The notes beneath the pieces were generated by a model. It had not been told where the DNA came from. It was given only the letters and a program-made list of their open reading frames with translations, and searched no databases. Shown in pieces: positions 30,172 through 41,584 of a stretch of DNA of 64,000 nt (position 1 is its first letter; each line of letters starts with the position of its first letter). The stretch lies in NCBI RefSeq assembly GCF_027942865.1, contig NC_134514.1, forward strand, positions 4,921,465 through 4,985,464, read 5' to 3'. Origin of the DNA: Odontesthes bonariensis (taxonomy: Eukaryota; Chordata; Actinopteri; Atheriniformes; Atherinopsidae). The position numbers and the translations under genes are program-made.

Positions 30172-30400
30172 CTCTCGCAGTGTTTTCCCCGCAGAAAGGC
30201 GCAGTCTGCCTGCGGTGCGCTACGAGGAAAAGTAGAAACTTTCTTATCTAAAAAAAACTTGAGCGCTCGTCTGTTCTTTTGTTCCAAACTCGGGAGGAAA
30301 TTTGTGACCCGTTCAAAGCCTGTTGTCTTCCTGGAGTCGGATTGTTCTCTCCTGTTGCGGCTGCTTCAGACATGAAGTCATAGCTGCGCACTGCCTTGAG
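30172..30400 (-). other. ppp1r13l: probable ppp1r13l non-coding first exon and promoter
   Basis: On the minus strand a good donor (GAGAG followed by GTAAAG) ends a GC- and CpG-richer stretch at 30172, unlike the AT-rich surroundings. The ATG exon has an untranslated segment with its own acceptor at 21651, so an upstream exon must exist, and this is the best candidate. The transcription start is not defined by sequence alone. Confidence 0.4.
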
Positions 30401-31773
30401 TTATTTTGGCTCAGAGTCCTGCCCCTCGGGCAGCTGTAACCCGAGCCAGGTGTTTCAGCCACAGCTGGCCCAGGTGAGGCTGGCAGTGGTTTTTCAGTTG
30501 ACTCATTTAATTGACATTATCAGTGACGTAGGCGTGTTTATATTTCCCCGAAATATATATATATATATAAATGTTTATTTGCAAGTTTCAGGCCCGCCTT
30601 TGAGCATAAACTAGACATATAATGGACGAGATATGAATTAGGGTAAAGAATGTACAACATATATTAGATAGATGTACTGAATGGAGAAATGTGTATTTAA
30701 AAAAAAAAACTTTTCTATCATTATCATGTCTAAATGAAAGTCACAGCATACTTTTATATAAAGAAAAACGTACAGGAAGTTAAATAAAAAACAACAACCC
30801 CGATGAAAGATGAATAGAAAGAAATTTTAAGAATAGAGATCGCTTATGTTTTGTCCAATCAGCTTCATTTAATTTGGGGTGTGTGCAGGGTTGTTACACA
30901 TTCCAGCAAATAAACAAATGAATCCCTTCCCACAGCATTTAAGATGTTCTGGCACTGAGGGTCAACGGGATGACGGGCACCGCCTCTGGACAACGTTAAC
31001 GTTGCATTTGTGAATGGAACTCTGTATTAAAGTGCTTGACAAAGGTTTCCCACAACAGTCCCTTATTCGTGTGGTTATATCAGATACTGATTCTTGTTGA
31101 GGTCCTGTCATAGATCATAGGTTTCCAGCCAGCTTAGGCTTTCTCCCATGCCTTAAATACACTGACATTCCACCAGAATCCTTGATTTCGTTTATACTAC
31201 AGTGAAAAAATAATTCAATTGTCTCTCACACATTTGCTTATAAACTGGATATCTCGGCCTTCTTATTCTTCTTTAGGGTTAAATGGCAGCTGGCATCATA
31301 GACGTTGTATGACTGCCATCTTCTGGAACAAGTTCTTCATCTACCGTTTTAATTTATTTTAAAAGTTTTGCATTTTTCAAGAATCCTATTAGCCATGATG
31401 TTCCTTTATAGTAAGACTTTTTAATACCCTATGATCTGATCCTGCCCAGCTTTGTTCCCAGCCCATTGTGGATTTTCAAACCTCGTCTTTTAGCCGCCAT
31501 TTTTTTTACGTGTTGAAAGTCTGCAGTGTTAAAATGGAAGTGTATTAACATATTATTAAACAAAAAGGGCTTTTTATAAAATCAAAATCTTACATGGTCG
31601 TATCTTATGATATAGATAAGATGAAATCAGTCAGAGAATTATTGGTTCTATTCTCATCCAAAGACTAGGATTTGTAGACGTGTGCTGATTTGTCAATAAC
31701 TCTGTCAATCATCGAACGTCATCACGTAAGCTTTGCGTGCTCCGCCCCACTATAGTGAAGTGTTTCCGTCAAG
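30401..31773. promoter_or_regulatory. divergent intergenic region ppp1r13l/opa3
   Basis: About 1.3 kb separate the probable ppp1r13l first exon (minus) from the opa3 ATG (plus). An (AT)n run occurs at about 30548-30568. The 60 bp before the opa3 ATG are GC-rich (CTCCGCCCCAC). I did not find a convincing TATA box. Confidence 0.4.
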
Positions 31774-33013
31774 ATGGTTGTCGGTGCCTTCCCTATTGCC
31801 AAGCTCCTCTACCTCGGCGTGAGGCAGATGGGAAAGCCTGTGGCGAACCGGATAAAAGCTGGCGCCCGGAGAAGCGAGTTCTTTAAGAATTACATCTGTC
31901 TGCCGCCGGCACAGCGTGAGTAACCGAGCTAACGGCCGCTACATGCTATGAGTTCACAGCCAGTCACCCCGACGTTCGACACAACTACGACAACCAATGA
32001 GATTGAACCTATAACGACTGACTATCCAATCATCTTTATAGCTCTTTCTGTTCGACCAATGGCAGCCAGGGCAAGCTTCAAGAGGGCGGGTCCAGTATGT
32101 CATTGAACAGTGTTGTGAGGACATGGCAGGACAGAAGCTTTCCAAACCTGTTTAAGTGTGACGTTTAGATTAGTAAAAATGTATGACGAGGCATTGTGAT
32201 CTATTTTTAATACAAATTAGATGCTTTTCTGTTTAGTGCTTCCAAACGCTGCCAGAATGACAACTAATCGTACACCATCAACTTATACTATGCTGATTTG
32301 TCACAATGCTCCTCCCAGAAGAATTTCTCAGGCCAAGACCAAAGATCATCAACCATTGTGAAAACCTTTACATAAAAGACTGACATATCTTTAAGCTAGC
32401 CTTTGATTTTGAATGAAAAAGAAAGTGAACGAACCTGACAGAATACATAACCCTAAAACATGACCAATGACACCTTGACTTCATATTTGAAAATGTTGAA
32501 ATTACAGTTAGTTGTACAATCACACAGCTAATCAAAATGTTATGTTAACACATACATCTCTAGGCATAAATGTATTCCCACATTCAGTATATTTACATCT
32601 TTTAACCCCTGCTCAGGTCATCTGATGCCTCAGTGCAAGTAGCAAAGCCTAACTGGCACGTTCTTTTGTTTATCCCCACAGTTTATCACTGGATTGAGAT
32701 GAGAACAAAGATGCGGATCATGGGCTTTCGGGGGTCCACCATTAAGCCACTGAACGAAGAAGCGGCTGCAGAGCTCGGCGCTGAGTTGCTCGGAGAGGCG
32801 ATCATCTTCTTCATTGGTGGCGGATGCATGGTGTTGGAGTACAGCAGGCAGGCCACCAACTCTCGCCGCAAGGAGGAGGAGCTGAATGAGACCATCACAA
32901 GCCTTCAGACTCAGATGGGAGAGTTAGCGCTAACAACTGAGACGCTCAGTGCTCAGCTGAGAGAAGTCAACAGGCTGCTGCTTTCCTTACCTGCCCCCAC
33001 TGAAAAGAAGTGA
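31774..33013 (+). CDS. opa3: opa3, outer/inner mitochondrial membrane lipid metabolism regulator
   Basis: Two coding exons, 31774-31915 and 32682-33013, join to 474 nt: 157 aa plus stop. Exon 1 encodes [20 protein letters not shown] and [16 protein letters not shown]; exon 2 continues [19 protein letters not shown] and [20 protein letters not shown]. Both match vertebrate OPA3 almost residue for residue. The N-terminus is hydrophobic and basic, as expected for mitochondrial targeting; [19 protein letters not shown] is a membrane-like segment, followed by a Glu/Leu-rich coiled coil. The donor is GTGAGT and the acceptor CCCCACAG. In humans OPA3 mutations cause optic atrophy and 3-methylglutaconic aciduria. 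Parts of exon 2 and the 3' UTR are duplicated downstream. Confidence 0.97.
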
Positions 33014-33610
33014 CTGAATTAGTTCAATGCTATGCAGCGTTGCATATCGTATGCCTGTGTGTGAAGGAGTGAAAGTGCACCAACAAACTACTGTCATATG
33101 TACAGCCTGATGGCTGCCTTGCTTCACTCTCTGTCCCCTGCTGTGGTTGGGTGGAGGAGGTGGGCATCAGTGCACTGTGTGATTTGGGGGCTATAATTTG
33201 CTCTTGTTTTGAGCAACTACCGTAGTTGTAAAATGGGATTGCTATGATATTCATAGTGAATTTCTATGGCTGACATTGCATGTTCATTACAAAGTTAATT
33301 GTACATAAAGATGTACAGCACAAGGCAATGGTGACTTTAAAGTTAATATATTTTGTAACAGCTCCAGCATATTACTTAATCTTTTTGGTAAGTACTTGAT
33401 TTCAAGATTTATTGGCTTCACTTTCAAGTGACTATTGATTTATGAACTTCAAAAAACACAATCAGACTAAACAAACAATATCGTCATCATCATATGATTG
33501 TGTTATTTTTGAAAGGATCTACACCTACAGTTTAATGTACATTTCATGTTGGGAACACCAGTTCATGTAAACTGTAATGAGAGATGGTGTGAAATAAAAT
33601 GATATGCTGT
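33014..33610 (+). other. opa3: opa3 3' untranslated region
   Basis: Runs from the stop codon to a polyadenylation signal AATAAA near 33594 (GTGTGAAATAAAATGATATG). Segments of it recur at 43631-43860, 57195-57650 and 58203-58490, which defines the duplicated array. Confidence 0.75.
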
Positions 33611-33759
33611 CTGTTAATCTGTGTCATCTTAAGTATCCTGATCATAAACCAATTAAACAACGTTAATCAGCTTAAACCAGCTGTACTTTAAAAATTTTGG
33701 TGTGTTCTAAACTCCTGATTAATATTGTATCTAGAAATTGTATACTGTATAAGTTAAAA

Positions 33760-35250
33760 TGAAGAGTTTGATCCCCCCCAAAGCGCGGACACAACCAGTA
33801 TTAGTCTCAGCGGAAGCTCAATGAACGCGCATGCGCAAAGGTTTTGTCAACATCCGGCGAATGAAGCTAGGAGGCGGTAGCGGTTCTTTCAGACTCACAC
33901 GCGCAACTAGCGTAAAATGAGGTAGGCTTCAATTTGATTTTTTAATCATATTTAGCTTCATGACTTTATCACAAACCGGGTACAGAATGCATTGGCTGCA
34001 GGACCTGCATGAACAACCATAGTGGCGCGTTAAACATGCATATTCCCTGAGTTAAAGTCACTTTTTCTGCAAGAATTGGCATACTTTAGCAAATGCTAGG
34101 CTAACGAGGGTTAGCTAAATAAGGACTGCTTGAGGCGATAAACAACCGTAGAAATAATTCAGTATAAGTTTTGCGTTTTACATTTATAGTAGTATTGAAA
34201 AGGTTAAGCTGAACCATATGTTGTTGGGTTAATAGACCTGTGGCATTGTTCAGCTGATGGTGAAATAACTGCAGCGCTGCTAGTCTGCCCAAACAGTTAC
34301 TATCTTGTTTGGTTGTGAGACCGTTGCATGCCTTGTTAACCATTGTTTCACCGCTGTATTCAAAGATTGGTATTACAAGATAGAGTAAGAACTAAAATTT
34401 CTGGATCTATTTTTTTTTTATGAGCAGAAGCAGCTGAGGACTGTGGTGGTGATGATGAAGATGATAATCCACCTCCAATAATAATAACCTCCATAATCCA
34501 CAGAAGTCGAGCCCTTCGAAGCCAAAGAGAATTCAGACACGAGTCGTGACATGCCCGACTTTACAGCCGATGAGGATATTCAGGGATCAAACATGACGCC
34601 TGAAGAAGAGACCAAGCCGGAGGTGAAGGTTGAGGAGGAGAGCGTCGAGAACAGACAAGGTCATTACTGATGATGTAGTCACCATAATAACTCTGATGAG
34701 GACATATGGTTTGTTCACAGCAAAGATGTTTATTTTGTATGTTAAAGATGTGATTTGTCTCTATTTATGTGTGCTATAACCCATATATTCATACTCATTT
34801 TACCGATTTAGAAATCAAAGTGGAAGTCAAAATGGAAGAAGATGATTTTCCTGCTGGGGAAGGAGAGCAACACAGCCAGGAAACAGAACAACAGCCTGAG
34901 CAAGATGCTGCAGACCAGGCCGAGCAAGTCAAAGCGGAAGGTGACAAAGGTGGAAACCAGAGCCGCAAGAGACCGTACGAGGAGAGCCGGGGCTACAGCT
35001 ACTACGAACACCGCGAGGAGAAGAGGTGAGCCGGCTTCCAACTGGTGTTCTGAATCAGCACAACCACTGTTACATTCAAAAGAACAATAGTGGCTGTATG
35101 GCTTGTTAACGTGATACTCTGTCAATGGTTCCCAGATCCCGAACTCCACAGCCTCCTGCTGAAGACGAGGAAGAGAACATAGATGATGCATGTAAGTTCA
35201 ACCTCTTTCATGCTTGCTTTTTACCCAAGCCCCCGTTTCAGACCCTTGGT
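33760..35250 (+). pseudogene. hnrnpul1-like N-terminal exons, array copy R1
   Basis: Three exon-like blocks: about 34431-34661, 34812-35025 and 35136-35191. They encode an acidic region, VEVKMEEDDFPAGEGEQHSQ, SRKRPYEESRGYSYYEHREE and SRTPQPPAEDEEENIDDA. The last two match the segment before the SPRY domain of HNRNPUL1 (SRKRPYEENRG..., RSPQPPAEEDEDD). Splice sites are intact, but the first block is shortened (CCACCTCCAATAATAATAAC replaces a longer acidic stretch in R3) and its direct frame meets a stop; a second acceptor (ATAATCCACAG) could bypass it. The SAP exon and everything after this point are missing; an hAT element follows. I read it as a partial copy. Confidence 0.75.
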
Positions 35251-35462
35251 AATGAAAGCAGACATTCAGGCAGACAATTTTAAGTGGGTTTTGTAGCAGA
35301 TTAGCCAATAGAATAATTATATTGTCAACCGTATGATACAGATTTATCCAATTAGCGCTGTCAAAATGATTCCACAAAGGGTGATAATTTTACTGCCTCA
35401 AGCCTAAACTAAGGCGGTTAAACTCTCAACAGGCGCCATTTTTCTACTTGACAGCAAGCAAA

Positions 35463-38400
35463 ATGACAACCCCGATGAGACCGAGTCCTAACGCCGTCAG
35501 ATCTCTCCTTCAAGACCCATTTGAGAAGAGAACTTTGATGGAGAAGCTTCGGGTAAAAGAGTTGGGCCCGGATCAACCTGACCTCGCTATCAAACAGCCA
35601 GCAAGCGAGAGGGGAAAGCAGTACGTGAGAGGCTTCTCTCGTAACTGGTACACCAGAAAGGCTTGGCTAGCCGGATGCAGCCATGCTAACGCCGTGTTTT
35701 GTTTTCCGTGTATGCTTTATAAAACGAATGGGACAGAACGCGCCTGGACGGTTACAGGAGTAAGGGATATGAAACATCTGTCTGAGAAAATAAAGAAACA
35801 CGAGAACACCAGAGCACACATGGATAGCTCCGTGAAGCTGGCCATATTAGGACGGCAGAATATCGCCACACAGCTGGATGACGGTAACAGGCTGGCGGTG
35901 AGGAAGCACAACGAGGAGGTGACTAAAAACCGGCATGTTTTATCCAAAATAATCGACTGTGTGAAGTTTTGCGGTGCTTTTGAGTTGGCCCTGCGTGGAC
36001 ACGATGAGACGGACTCGTCAGAAAACCCCGGTATTTTTCAGGGTCTGGTAGATTTTGTTGCCTCCCTGGATAACTTGCTGGAGGAGCACCTGAAGACGGC
36101 GACCGTGTTTAAGGGGACGTCGAAGAAGGTCCAGAACGAGCTGCTCGACTGCATGCTGTCCGTGGTGAGGAGTTTCATTCAGGAAGAAGTGAGGAACGCC
36201 AATTTTGTCGCCTTTCAAGCAGACGAGACGACGGACATTTCCACCCACTGTCAGCTGGTGCTGGTGCTGCGCTACATTGATGCCAACAATGAAATACAGG
36301 AGCGGTTTATGGAGTTCATTAAAATCCAGAATGCATCCACCGACACCATCAGCTCGGTGCTCCTGGAGAGGCTACACACCATCCTCCCAGAGGGGCAGAA
36401 GGCCAAACTTATCGCCCAGGCTTACGACGGGGCCGCTGTAATGAGGGGGGCCACCGGCGATGTGCAGCGCAAAGTCATGGACGCGTACGAAAATGCTCAT
36501 TACGTTCACTGCTACGCACATCCGCTGAACCTCATCATGCAGCAGGCAACATCCCACATGCCCAGGATTGGCACGTTCTTTTCCGACCTCGCTGGATTTT
36601 CCGCCTTCTTCTCCAGGTCACCGAAGCGAACGGCCGTTCTGGACCTGGTGGTTTCACACAGACTGCCCAGAGCCCCCAAGACGCGCTGGAACTTCCACAG
36701 CTGCGCGGTAAACACCGTGTACGAGCACAAGGACGACCTGCTGAAGTGTTTCCAGACCATCAGAGACTCCCGAAACTTTGATCATCACACCGTCAGAGAG
36801 GCTGGGGCCTTCGTGAGGATGCTGAAAGACGAGGATTTCTGTTTTTTTCTGGTACTGTTCCACAAAATCATGCCTCATGTGGACATGCTCTTCAACCAGC
36901 TGCAGAAGAGGAACATCGACCCCGTCTGGATTCAAACTCTTCTTCAGAGGTTCAAAGACGGCATGCTCAAGATCAGGTAAATAATTAGATTTAGTCTCAA
37001 CTATACTAGATATAAGAAATCACTCAAGTCTGTAAAAGCCTTAATTTGTTGTGTCATCATTTTAGATTATTCTTATAGCGCACATCACATTTTATTTTTA
37101 GTTCTTTAAAGGAAACAAATAAGGTTTGAAACTGTCGATCGTTCGTATCAGATCTCCAACATTTGAACTTCTTGAAGAGAAAACTTTTGAATTTCATGAT
37201 AAACTCAATGTCTTAGGCCAAGTGCGCCTTAGATTGAGATTATTTTGCCGCTTCAAACATATTTATATGGAGGTAAAGAAAGTGAGGCAAGTGAATATTA
37301 TGTTGCCTTCACTGATACCCACCTCCAAAAACAACTAGCAGAGAGAACATCCCTGGTCTACAGTAAAAAGCCTTGGATTACTGCATCTGCTGACAAGACA
37401 AAAGAAAAAAATACAATAAAAATGGAAAAAATAAAAAATATTTATGGTGCATAAAAACATTAATCATGCAAAGTTAATGAGTGAAACTTTTTACTTTGGA
37501 CCAGGATGTCCATCCCCTCTCTGTGTGAGGACAGGACAGCTGGACAGCCACAGAGGACGCAGAGGACGCTGGGACCAGGAGAACAACAGAGGCTGGCCAC
37601 AGAAGTAAATCATATTTTCTTTTTGTTTAGAAACATAAAAAGTCAAACAAAAGCTGGACTTGGTGCACAAGATCTTACTCACCACAGCTAAATGTGGATG
37701 AATGATGCAGCCGACAGTCTGTAATTGATATTTCCATTAATTTAGTTTGTATTCTTGTTGTTTTTGACTGATCGATATTGAATATTTGGACCGGCAAAAT
37801 AGAAATGTTACAGTTCTAACTTTATAAATAATAAAAGGCTGGGCGAGTTAACTCGTTATTATCGCGTTAACTTGTTAATTATTTAACGCCGATAAATATT
37901 TTATCGCGCATTAACGCAGGTTATATTATTGTAAAAGTCTGTTGAATGCATCACATTCACACAGTTACAGCAAACACCACGAAGCATGGAGTAACAAAAT
38001 AAAGATAAACTAGCAGGTAACATCACCGCTACAGGTGCTCCTCGGTCTCTGTGTGAAGCTCACGGAGCTAACCGGCGCTACTTCCTGTTTCACTTCTTTC
38101 AACATAAAAGCACGCATTTCAAAATAAATTTAAAAAAAAAACTCCTGCATTTACAGCCAAGTTGAATTGTCTTCTCAGCGTAGTAGTTCCAGTCTAAAAT
38201 ATCACTTAAAGGCAAAACACACAACTGATAGCAGCAAGTCATTCAAGGAAACAGACAGTGGAGCGAGGCTTCTACATAAAAACTACAGAAAGATGCTGAT
38301 GTTAAAAGTGTGTTTGCACAACAAATGTTATGGCACTTTCATTCATATGGCAGCACATTTAAAATAAAACTAAATGCTAAAAGCTACACACTACTTTTGG

Positions 38401-39044
38401 ATTCATTTTTGGATTTTGCGTACAAATGTGATTAATCAGGGAAATCATGTGATTAATTAGATTAAACATTTTACATTTTACTCTGAAATAATAAAATGTT
38501 TTCATGTTTGCTTCAGGTGTGTGATACCATCCTGGTGCACGCTGAGGAGCGCTTTGCCTTCACTCAGTATCTTGTCGGTGCGACGCTGCTGCACGCAGAA
38601 CTGTTTCCTCAGTATCGCGCGAGCTTTCCTGAGGTGGCGCTGGACACGACCGTGGAGGCTTATCCGATGCTGGACAAGGCCAAGCTCAAAACAGAACTGT
38701 CCCTCATCTACGAGAACAGTGAATTCAAAGCTTGTAGTGGAGCGGTGCCTCTGTACCAGTTCTTCATGGAGAACAACCTTCAGGGCATTTTCTCAGAGAC
38801 CGTCAACCTTCTCCAGATCCTCATGACGACGCCCATGACGACGGCCGAGTCTGAGAGGTGCTTCTCCACTCTGAGGAGGATCAAGACCTTCCTGAGAAAC
38901 TCCATGACGCAGGACCGTCTCAATGCTCTGGCGATGCTCTCCCTGGAGAAGAAGCTTGTCAGGGACATTCCTGACTTTAATAAAAGGGTCATTGAGAAGC
39001 TTGCCACGCAGAAGGAGAGGACGGCAGAATTCCTCTTCAGATGA
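35463..39044 (+). CDS. hAT transposase, three exons, ZMYM1/DUF4371-like
   Basis: Exons 35463-36976, 37505-37604 and 38517-39044 join in phase to 713 aa plus stop. Domains: a TTF-type zinc finger (CSHANAVFCFPC, about residues 75-125), a DUF4371/RNase H-like core, and a C-terminal hAT dimerisation region (SERCFSTLRRIKTFLR). Candidate catalytic residues are D254 (FQADETTD), D322 (AQAYDGAA) and E651 (TAESERC); the conserved YVHCYAHPLNL is present. The first ATG is 35463; the frame is open five codons upstream to a TTG. No stop or frameshift is visible, so it may be intact. It follows hnrnpul1-like copy R1, and part of it was duplicated to 57928-58180. A domesticated ZMYM1-like gene is the alternative. 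Confidence 0.82.
37835..38475. mobile_element. hAT-like MITE in intron 2 of the hAT transposase
   Basis: Begins GGCTGGGCGAGTTAACTCG, shared with 10466, then TTATCGCGTTAACTTG and TTAACGCCGATAAATATTTT. The right side reads GTGATTAATCAGGGAAATC and GATTAATTAGATT. A short frame at 38167-38270 (SSLKYHLKAKHT) resembles a BED-finger remnant. It is a second hAT-related element sitting inside an intron of the first. Confidence 0.6.
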
Positions 39045-39768
39045 ACAGAGGAACATCACATAACCTTGACGTTTACATAGTTGATGTTCTGGTATTGGTC
39101 AGTGTTAAAGTGTTATTTCATGATGGAATAAAACTTTTGAATGGAAATATCTTACTTTACTTTTTTGCATTAAGTCATTTTAAACATTCAATCACTGGAT
39201 GTGATTTAAAAAAAAAAATGTTACCAGCTACCACTGGTCAGCAAATGTCCCTGAATAGTTGTGTTTTCTGTGTGGTTGAGTGTGTCACTCTGAGAGCTTT
39301 TCCTTTCTGCCGACCAGCTGAAATTCGACAATTATTGTGTGCAGCTGGTCTCCAGTCAGACCAGCTAGACCTAGTTCTATCTGCTAAATAGTTTGAGCAG
39401 ATCTCCTGGCGCACTCGGTGCGAAGTGTATCATTGTCAGGCATAGTGCTAACTCATCAAAATTACTAGTCCTAAACGTTAGTGAATTCATTTTGTTTCGA
39501 AAACGACCTGGCGTTGGGAAATGGTGTAGCTCGCCGCGTATGAAATCAAGCTGGCAAAACCTCAGCGTGAGTTGTTTTTTTTTTTCCCCAAGATGCACCT
39601 GTAGAGTCATTCATTGTTTGCGAGCCACGGTAGTGGGTGAAGGACAACAAAAAAAACCATCCTGCTCGTACTGAACGAGTTGGTGCTAATTCCCGGGTGG
39701 GTTTTGTCGGTTTGCAGCAGATTTTTGCTCTGACACGGTTCATTCAGTGCCTCCACGACGGTCGTCTG
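39045..39768. other. hAT 3' flank, nothing further recognised
   Basis: Includes the transposase 3' untranslated sequence (AATAAAAC near 39128). About 39080-39260 recurs, with deletions, at 58072-58200. Beyond that no feature is supported. Confidence 0.4.
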
Positions 39769-40435
39769 CAGGGCCGGCCCAAGCCTTTATGGGGCTTTAA
39801 GCAGAATTTCATTTGGGGCCCCCCTACCATCACCTCAGCTCCAGATGCCTCATTATTCCATAGGCTACACTGTTATGTGTGTAACGGACCCACAATCATT
39901 AGCATTATTTGTAATCATCTTACACTATACAGGTGTCATTCTTGTTTTTAACCTTAAAGGGATAGCAAACTCATAAATATGGTTTAATTAACTTCTACAT
40001 AAAGAGTGATGTATAAGTATGGCTCATTAATTTAACTATTTGAAAGTAACATCAGCAGGCTGGAGACTGCATTTATAGTAAACACGTTAAATAGTTTAAT
40101 TTCTTTCAGATGTGCAATGGTGTGCAAAATGTTCAAAATCCAAATACAAAATAGAATCAAATGACATTCACATTACCTTACAGAAAAATAAAGTTGTAAT
40201 CAAAATTAAATACTTAAATAATAAATACAATACTTAAATAATTTTGCCCAACAGTGGCAGCAGCCAACAGGAGGCATAAATTAACCTAGTATTAGTATTT
40301 TCTGGTGTAATACAATTTCGTTTAAATTATTCAATGTTATTTTAATTTCATGTATTTACTTTTTTATCACAACGTCTCGGTGCTCTCTGGGGCCCCCTGG
40401 TGGCGTGGGGGCTTCCAGCCTTCCAGCTAGGTAAA
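39769..40435. mobile_element. hAT-type terminus CAGGGCCGGCCC with downstream repeat
   Basis: CAGGGCCGGCCCAAGCC at 39769 resembles the terminal repeat of fish hAT elements, followed by GGGGCCCCCCTACCATCACC. Near 40390 GGGGCCCCCTGGTGGCG is the approximate inverse of that subterminal motif. The closing terminus is not found, so the element is truncated. Confidence 0.5.
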
Positions 40436-41046
40436 CATTCAAAGTAATCAGAGAAATGAGTTAATTTGCTTGGAAATCTTATGGAAAAATGGCTTATGTA
40501 GAATCTGCTACGGTCATGTAAATAGTAGATACATGTGAATACACAATTGTAATAAATGTGATTGTGTTGGTGAGTGGTGTGTTGTGCTCATATTATTTTA
40601 TATTTTAAAATGTCTAGGTGCACTCCAGAGATTTTTGCAGAGACCCTCACCTGAAGAAAGCTCAGCTGATCTCCCAGGTTCACCTCTCTCTGAATCTTGT
40701 AAGTTTATTTATTATAGTTTTTGGTAGTAATAGCATTCGTTTTAGTAGTAGTGGGCTATACATAATAAAGCTATAATCATCTGTTGTAGGAGTATGTTAA
40801 TACAGTCAAAATATGAACTCACACTTCCAGTCATTGTAAAACTATGACTTTCAACCTCATTCTCAATCATTGCATTCATTTCATTGAACTCCACGGATCT
40901 GGTTCTGTGCTTGAATACGGCTGCAGGGGAAGGGACATCTAGCATCACACCTAGCACACCTAGTACAGCAACCAATGAAACACAGACCAGGGACACAGAG
41001 CCTGCAGCAGGTAAGTCTGTTTAATAATCTGTATTTTACTTTACAC
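40436..41046 (+). other. possible upstream exons of the piggyBac gene
   Basis: Two short blocks have acceptor and donor signals: about 40619-40699 (TAG before GTGCACTCC, GTAAGT after) and about 40924-41011 (CTGCAG before GGGAAGG, GTAAGT after). Both can be open in more than one frame, so I cannot fix how or whether they join the transposase exon at 41582. Confidence 0.35.
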
Positions 41047-41050
41047 TTAA

Positions 41051-41450
41051 CCCTCTATGGTATGGTGTTGCCTTGAGGCAACATGGACTTTTTGACCTTG
41101 TAGGTGTCTATACCACCGTAAGAATCTCCTAACCCTAAATGCAGATTGGTGGTCACATGCTCTACAGGAAGAGATTTTGAATCCTCTTACAGCCCATGCG
41201 GCCACATTTCAGATCACCACATTTCCTCTCTCTGAAAGTGTTTTTCACCATTTTTCGTCATTCAAATCCCCTCCAAAAAATCTGAACTTCATTCACTGGT
41301 GAGTATAGAAGTATTTTCAATAATTTCAGGAAAACTATAAACATACATTATTTAGTAAATAACAAAAAAGTGTATGTTTCCCTGAGGCAACACTGTACCG
41401 TTACGGAATCATTTTTGACCCTGGTGGCTATAATGGTTCAAGTAAAAAGT
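41051..41450. mobile_element. piggyBac-like terminal sequence
   Basis: TTAA at 41047-41050 is followed by CCCTCTATGGTATGG, fitting piggyBac-type TTAA insertion, and then the palindrome TTGCCTTGAGGCAA. CCTGAGGCAACACTG recurs at 41392, as expected of subterminal repeats. A matching right terminus was not found. Confidence 0.4.
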
Positions 41451-41584
41451 GCATGAAATCTGTTAGAAAGAATGAAAGATGAGAGATGATTTAAATTAAT
41501 TATATTAAATAACCCATGTATATATATTCAAAATGCATTTGTGTAATATTTGATTCACTTAAAATAAATGTTTTAATACAGGGA

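Noticed and set aside
34808-35191. 127-codon minus-strand ORF opposite hnrnpul1-like exons
   Set aside because: Crosses two introns of the plus-strand structure and has low-complexity hydrophobic content from acidic codons read in reverse; also copied at 53686 with the array.
36018-36935. antisense and alternative-frame ORFs within the hAT transposase
   Set aside because: Shadows of a strongly biased coding frame on the plus strand.
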